Below are positions 51,527 to 54,711 of a stretch of 54,711 nt of DNA, in pieces; the first letter of the stretch is position 1, and each line of letters begins with the position of its first letter. The DNA comes from Thalassiosira profunda (taxonomy: Eukaryota > Bacillariophyta > Thalassiosirophyceae > Thalassiosirales > Thalassiosiraceae), in NCBI GenBank assembly GCA_036939355.1, contig JALLAP010000003.1:1-54711 (forward strand), read 5' to 3'. A program made the position numbers and the translations under genes. The notes under the pieces were generated by a model, which was given only the letters and a program-made list of their open reading frames with translations, made no database searches and was not told the DNA's origin.

Positions 51527-53704
51527 CTAATAAGGACAGTTGTTGGTGCACTCGCAGGGCTCGTTGCACGAGTAGGGAGGGATGTCTATGTAGAGAGGAT
51601 TTGCGCGCGTGCGAGATTTGTTTGCACATTCGAGCTCTCTACAACAGCATCTATTCAAGATATGACTTACCGTTGGGGTTGCCATAGCACGAACGATAGC
51701 CCTTGCTGAAAGAGGTTGATTGGTGAGACGAGACAGCATGTGTCAGACTCGAGGCACAATGTCAAGACAAGCATTCTCACCAACTGTCCTTGCCAATGTT
51801 TCCTGTTGTGAGATGAGCATTCATCGAGATTAGTAGGTGATTGAATTACTGCAGCCTCGTTTGACGAAGTGAGAGCTCACCTCCCGTGAACCGGCACGAG
51901 AAATAGCCCGCGCAGGCGTTGGCTCCGATAATGTCACCTGAGTTTTATGGATGAGAGCAAATCTCATCTTGAGAAGAACAAAATGAGATACAGGCTCACC
52001 TAGCGCGCGGTAGCACGCTCCCTCGCCATTACAAGCATTGTCTCCGATGTCAACTGAGTGTTATGGGATGAGAGAACACAATCCCCAGAAAAGGCTCGTT
52101 CGCAAACAGACTCACCATCAGAAAGGAGGCACGCCTCCTCGTAGTTGCACGCGTTGTTCCCAATGTCGCCTGAGCGTTACAGGATGAGAACACAAATCGA
52201 TCTTGAGATGCACAAAATGAGCATACATGCTCACCTCTGGCTTGGAAGCACGCCTTCTCGCCATTGCAAGCGTTGGCTCCAATGACACCTGAGTGTTATG
52301 AGATGAGAACACAATGATCCTATCTCGAGATGAACACAATAAGAGCATACAGGCTCACCATCCGTTCTCGTGCCCGTCACGGCCTTGCACGCGCTCTTCT
52401 TATTACAACTGTTTTCCTTGATTTCGCCTGTTCAGAAGTGGCAAAGAGAAATGAATGACACAAAATTAGGCATAGCATTAGGGGCATGTGCGAACTGAAA
52501 TAGTAGAATCGTAGATGAAGGTAGAACAGCGAAGATTGACACACTTGCCTTGGGCGGAAGAGCACGCCCCATCCGCATTACAACTGTCTTCCTTGATATC
52601 GCCTGTTCAGAAGTGGCAAAGGAATGACGCAAAATTAGGCATTAGCGTTAGGGGATGTGCGCACATGAAAAGAGGAAGGTCGAACAGTGGAGGAGGTACA
52701 CCTACCGTCAGAGTCGAAGCACGCGTAGAAGTTGTTACAGCTTCCGCATGCGATCGTGCCGGTTGCGCCAGCGCAGGCAGAAAGGCCCTCGCACTTCACC
52801 TTTTCGTCGGGGCACTGAAGAGTTGGACTAGAGGGTGAGCGAAAGTACCCGTGCGCTCCTAAGTACCTCTAGAGGCAACTCCTCCTCGGCTCAACGACCG
52901 AGAGGCAACGATTATCGAGGCAAATCTGATCTCCCTCGTGGGCCAAGGCCTTCGTATCTCGGGCAGAGATTGCACTCACCACAGTCGGGGCCTTGGTCGG
53001 CGTCGCGGTGGGACTCTGCGTGGGACTTTGCGTGGGACTCTGCAAGAAGTAGCACATATCAGTGGGGGTGAGGAGATCGCAGCACGGCATAATGCGTCAG
53101 AGAGGAAGTGGACCTCTGCTATCGACATTCGACATGCCAGAGATGGCACTTACCGCCGTGGGATCGCAAGGAAGCCTCTCCTTGGACGTCTCGTCCCATT
53201 TCTCCTTGGCGGCGACGCAATCCTTCCTATCGGGATCCTCCATGCACTTGTAAGTCTCGCAGAACTTCGTGCAATGGCCATGGCCGGGCGTGTCCTTGAA
53301 GGCATCGCAGGTAGTGTCGGCTTCGAGGGAGCGAATCTTGGCTCGAAGAGCAGCCGTGGTCAGAATGCCGGCGTCCGTCTTCGCGGGCGGGGCGCCGCCC
53401 CTCCCCAGAATGCCGGCGTCGGCCTCTGGCTTGGGGTTGGCTTCGATGGCGCCATGCTTCTTGGCGGGCCTCAAGCCGGCGTGCGCGCTTGACGCTGACT
53501 CGGAGGCGGCGACGTCGTCCACCACTTCGTCGCCGATGATGATGGCGCGGGCCTGCGGAACGGCGACAACGACGACGACGCGGAGAAGAGTGAGCACAGC
53601 GCGTCGGGTGATTCAACTGCCGACCGGCACATAAGATGAGCACACACGGCACATACCTTCTTCCCGCACAGGTACAGGCTGGTTGCAGCGATGCTGAACT
53701 TCAT
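51527..53704 (-). CDS. Cys-rich mini-exon repeat protein, copy B, 13 exons, intact
   Basis: Exons (minus): 53704-53657, 53552-53154, 53039-52980, 52814-52706, 52602-52549, 52427-52359, 52288-52235, 52169-52116, 52053-52000, 51937-51881, 51802-51781, 51705-51671 and 51636-51527; total 1125 nt, 374 residues, with phases matching at every junction. Exon 1 codes MKFSIAATSLYLCGKK; exon 2 an acidic Cys-containing region with TDAGILTTA and CTKFCETYKCMEDP; exon 3 a SPTQSPT linker; exon 4 the cluster CPDEKVKCEGLSAC and IACGSCNNFYAC. Exons 5-12 code repeats like G.IG.NACNGE.AC, and exon 13 ends IDIPPYSCNEPCEC. Repeat exons of 54-69 nt have phase 1 on both sides. Exon 5 ends in a GC donor. Secretion and disulfide bonding are inferred; no known fold or enzyme is recognised. 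Copy A is at 25828-27307. Confidence 0.78.
51881..52602 (-). repeat. Tandem exon-intron repeat units, copy B
   Basis: Repeat exons begin at 52602, 52427, 52288, 52169, 52053 and 51937, the last four spaced by 119, 116 and 116 bp. The introns share conserved blocks, for example gtgagcctg and the sequence around cacaaaatgag, and so does copy A, showing duplication of complete exon-plus-intron units. Confidence 0.8.
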
Positions 53705-53941
53705 GGCTGTTGTTTCGGGTTGGTAGGGGCGGTTGGGCGGCTTGAATGGTGGTGGTGCAACGTCGGCGGCGATCGGCGATGCGGGGGGGGGCGGCGGTGG
53801 CGGTTATGGTCGGGCGGCGCGGGCTCAAGGACATTATCGTAGGTATCATGTCAGGGAAATGTCCCAAGAGCCTGCGGCCGGCATTTTGGCCTCTGTGTAC
53901 GTATTTACCGAATTTGCAACGAAATATGTAATTCGTGACAA

Positions 53942-54018
53942 GCGTCAACTGTTCTCGTATTGTAGCCTCTTTCAGAAACCCTAGAAAGAATTCGCTTCAG
54001 GATTCTTGAGATTCTGCA
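53942..54018. repeat. Direct repeat, left copy
   Basis: Block of about 75 bp running gcgtcaactgttctcg through tagcctctttcagaaacccta to gattctgcaac; the right copy is at 54410-54483. They flank a 390-bp interval that holds the MITE-like element. Confidence 0.8.
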
Positions 54019-54061
54019 ACGTTCTTGGCATCCCTCCGGACCTCCTTCCTCACTGTGTCCC

Positions 54062-54192
54062 GATATCCCAACTATTACCATATATATGTCCTACTTACGA
54101 GAGACACGGTAGGTAAAAAATCCTCGTAGACGCCGTAGAAACATATGGTTACCTACCGTCTGAACGGTAGGTAACGAAATAGTTGGGATATC
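54062..54192. mobile_element. MITE-like palindromic element, 131 bp
   Basis: Perfect 15-bp terminal inverted repeats: gatatcccaactatt at 54062-54076 and its complement at 54178-54192. Inside are an inverted pair acggtaggtaa (54106) and ttacctaccgt (54149) and a second acggtaggtaac (54164), so much of the element can fold. No coding frame and no clear target duplication was seen. Class is uncertain. Confidence 0.65.
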
Positions 54193-54409
54193 TAATCTAG
54201 GTACCCTGGCTTTGCTTCCCTCGGTCTTAATACAAAATTGAGGACGCTGATCCGATATGCCTATATATTGCCGTTGCAGCCCCTCCAGCACGGCGTCTGT
54301 CAGCGCGAGCAATTCCCCCCGATACCCCGCGTGGTCCGCTCCGTCGTTATCCATTTGTGCAGGACTTTTACTCCCTGCGTTATCTGTTAGTGATTCCAGT
54401 GACAAAGGC

Positions 54410-54483
54410 GCGTCAACTGTTCTCGTTAGCCTCTTTCAGAAACCCTAGAAAGAATCCTGCGTCAGAGGATTCTAATTCTGCAA
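54410..54483. repeat. Direct repeat, right copy
   Basis: Second copy of the 53942-54018 block, with a few substitutions and indels (a 4-5 bp gap after ttctcg). Confidence 0.8.
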
Positions 54484-54518
54484 CCCTCAACCCTTCCTCA
54501 CAGGCCACAGGCTCACAC

Positions 54519-54577
54519 CACATCAGCGAAGCGGCAAGCGCCGCGGGCATTGCAGGTGTTGGGTCCCATCACATCAC
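54519..54577 (-). pseudogene. Repeat exon of a possible third mini-exon gene
   Basis: The minus strand has an acceptor (atccag) at 54578-54579 followed by codons for G-DVMGPNTCNARGACRFAD, the same Cys repeat as the two full copies. The downstream donor reads gtgtgagc and leaves a phase other than 1, so the exon is altered or its end is misplaced. The rest of such a gene would lie beyond the right edge of the window. Only this one exon is clear. Confidence 0.5.
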
Positions 54578-54711
54578 CTGGATAATGAGGGAGGATAGAG
54601 TGAGATTTGAGTGTAGAAGTAAACGTGCGCTCGCCTCGACGAAGAGCCAAAAGAACCATCTGAAGGAGGTTTCGCGCCAGTTGTGGCACGATCGCGTAAC
54701 TAACTTGGCGC

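Noticed and set aside
51881..52602. Regularly spaced short repeats that look like a CRISPR array
   Set aside because: The repeats are imperfect, carry splice sites at each border and code in-frame Cys repeats in a eukaryotic gene.

Overview
This is nuclear DNA of a eukaryotic alga with a secondary (red-lineage) plastid, most likely a diatom or a close stramenopile relative. That placement is inferred. It rests on four things: short GT-AG introns of about 55-260 bp in dense, mostly divergent or convergent genes; several predicted plastid proteins whose signal peptides are followed by the heterokont 'ASAF/AFVP'-type cleavage motif (24218-25546, 42181-42708, 47391-47999, 48135-49325); Ser/Pro/Thr-rich 'PSxSPT' linkers; and families such as HSF-like factors, SPX-GDPD and secreted F5/8C/G8 proteins. 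About 18 protein genes, one transposase gene and one decayed small element can be supported. No rRNA, tRNA or CRISPR was recognised.

Layout. 0.3-3.6 kb: two convergent leucine-rich proteins. 5.0-13.4 kb: a sulfotransferase-like protein, an organellar DEAD-box helicase, a 2-oxoglutarate/Fe(II) oxygenase, an HSF-type transcription factor and an unknown secreted or plastid protein. 13.6-25.5 kb: nutrient and biosynthesis genes, namely a class 1 dihydroorotate dehydrogenase with an added C-terminal membrane segment, an SPX-GDPD phosphodiester hydrolase, two ammonium transporters in inverted orientation on either side of a MOG1 (Ran-binding) gene, and a double-hotdog thioesterase. 25.8-42 kb: a run of extracellular-type genes, namely a small Cys-rich protein built from repeated mini-exons, a GPI-type protein with five Cys-rich repeats, and two divergent CEMIP/TMEM2-like G8 plus beta-helix proteins with discoidin (F5/8C) domains. 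42.2-51.1 kb: small plastid proteins, a plastid methyltransferase and a BAHD-like acyltransferase, with a 4.16-kb hAT transposon inserted between genes. 51.5-54.7 kb: a second, intact copy of the mini-exon gene, a MITE-like palindrome and the edge of a possible third copy.

The most unusual points are these. The mini-exon family has repeats that are each a separate phase-1/phase-1 exon of 54-57 nt, with some GC-AG introns. Its copy at 25.8-27.3 kb carries two indels that cancel, so the middle exons are read in another frame while both ends are kept. The hAT element has perfect 8-bp target duplications and an internal telomere-like tract at its 3' end. The gene models were built by hand: splice junctions were chosen so that phases join and total lengths are multiples of three, but no expression or homology search was available.
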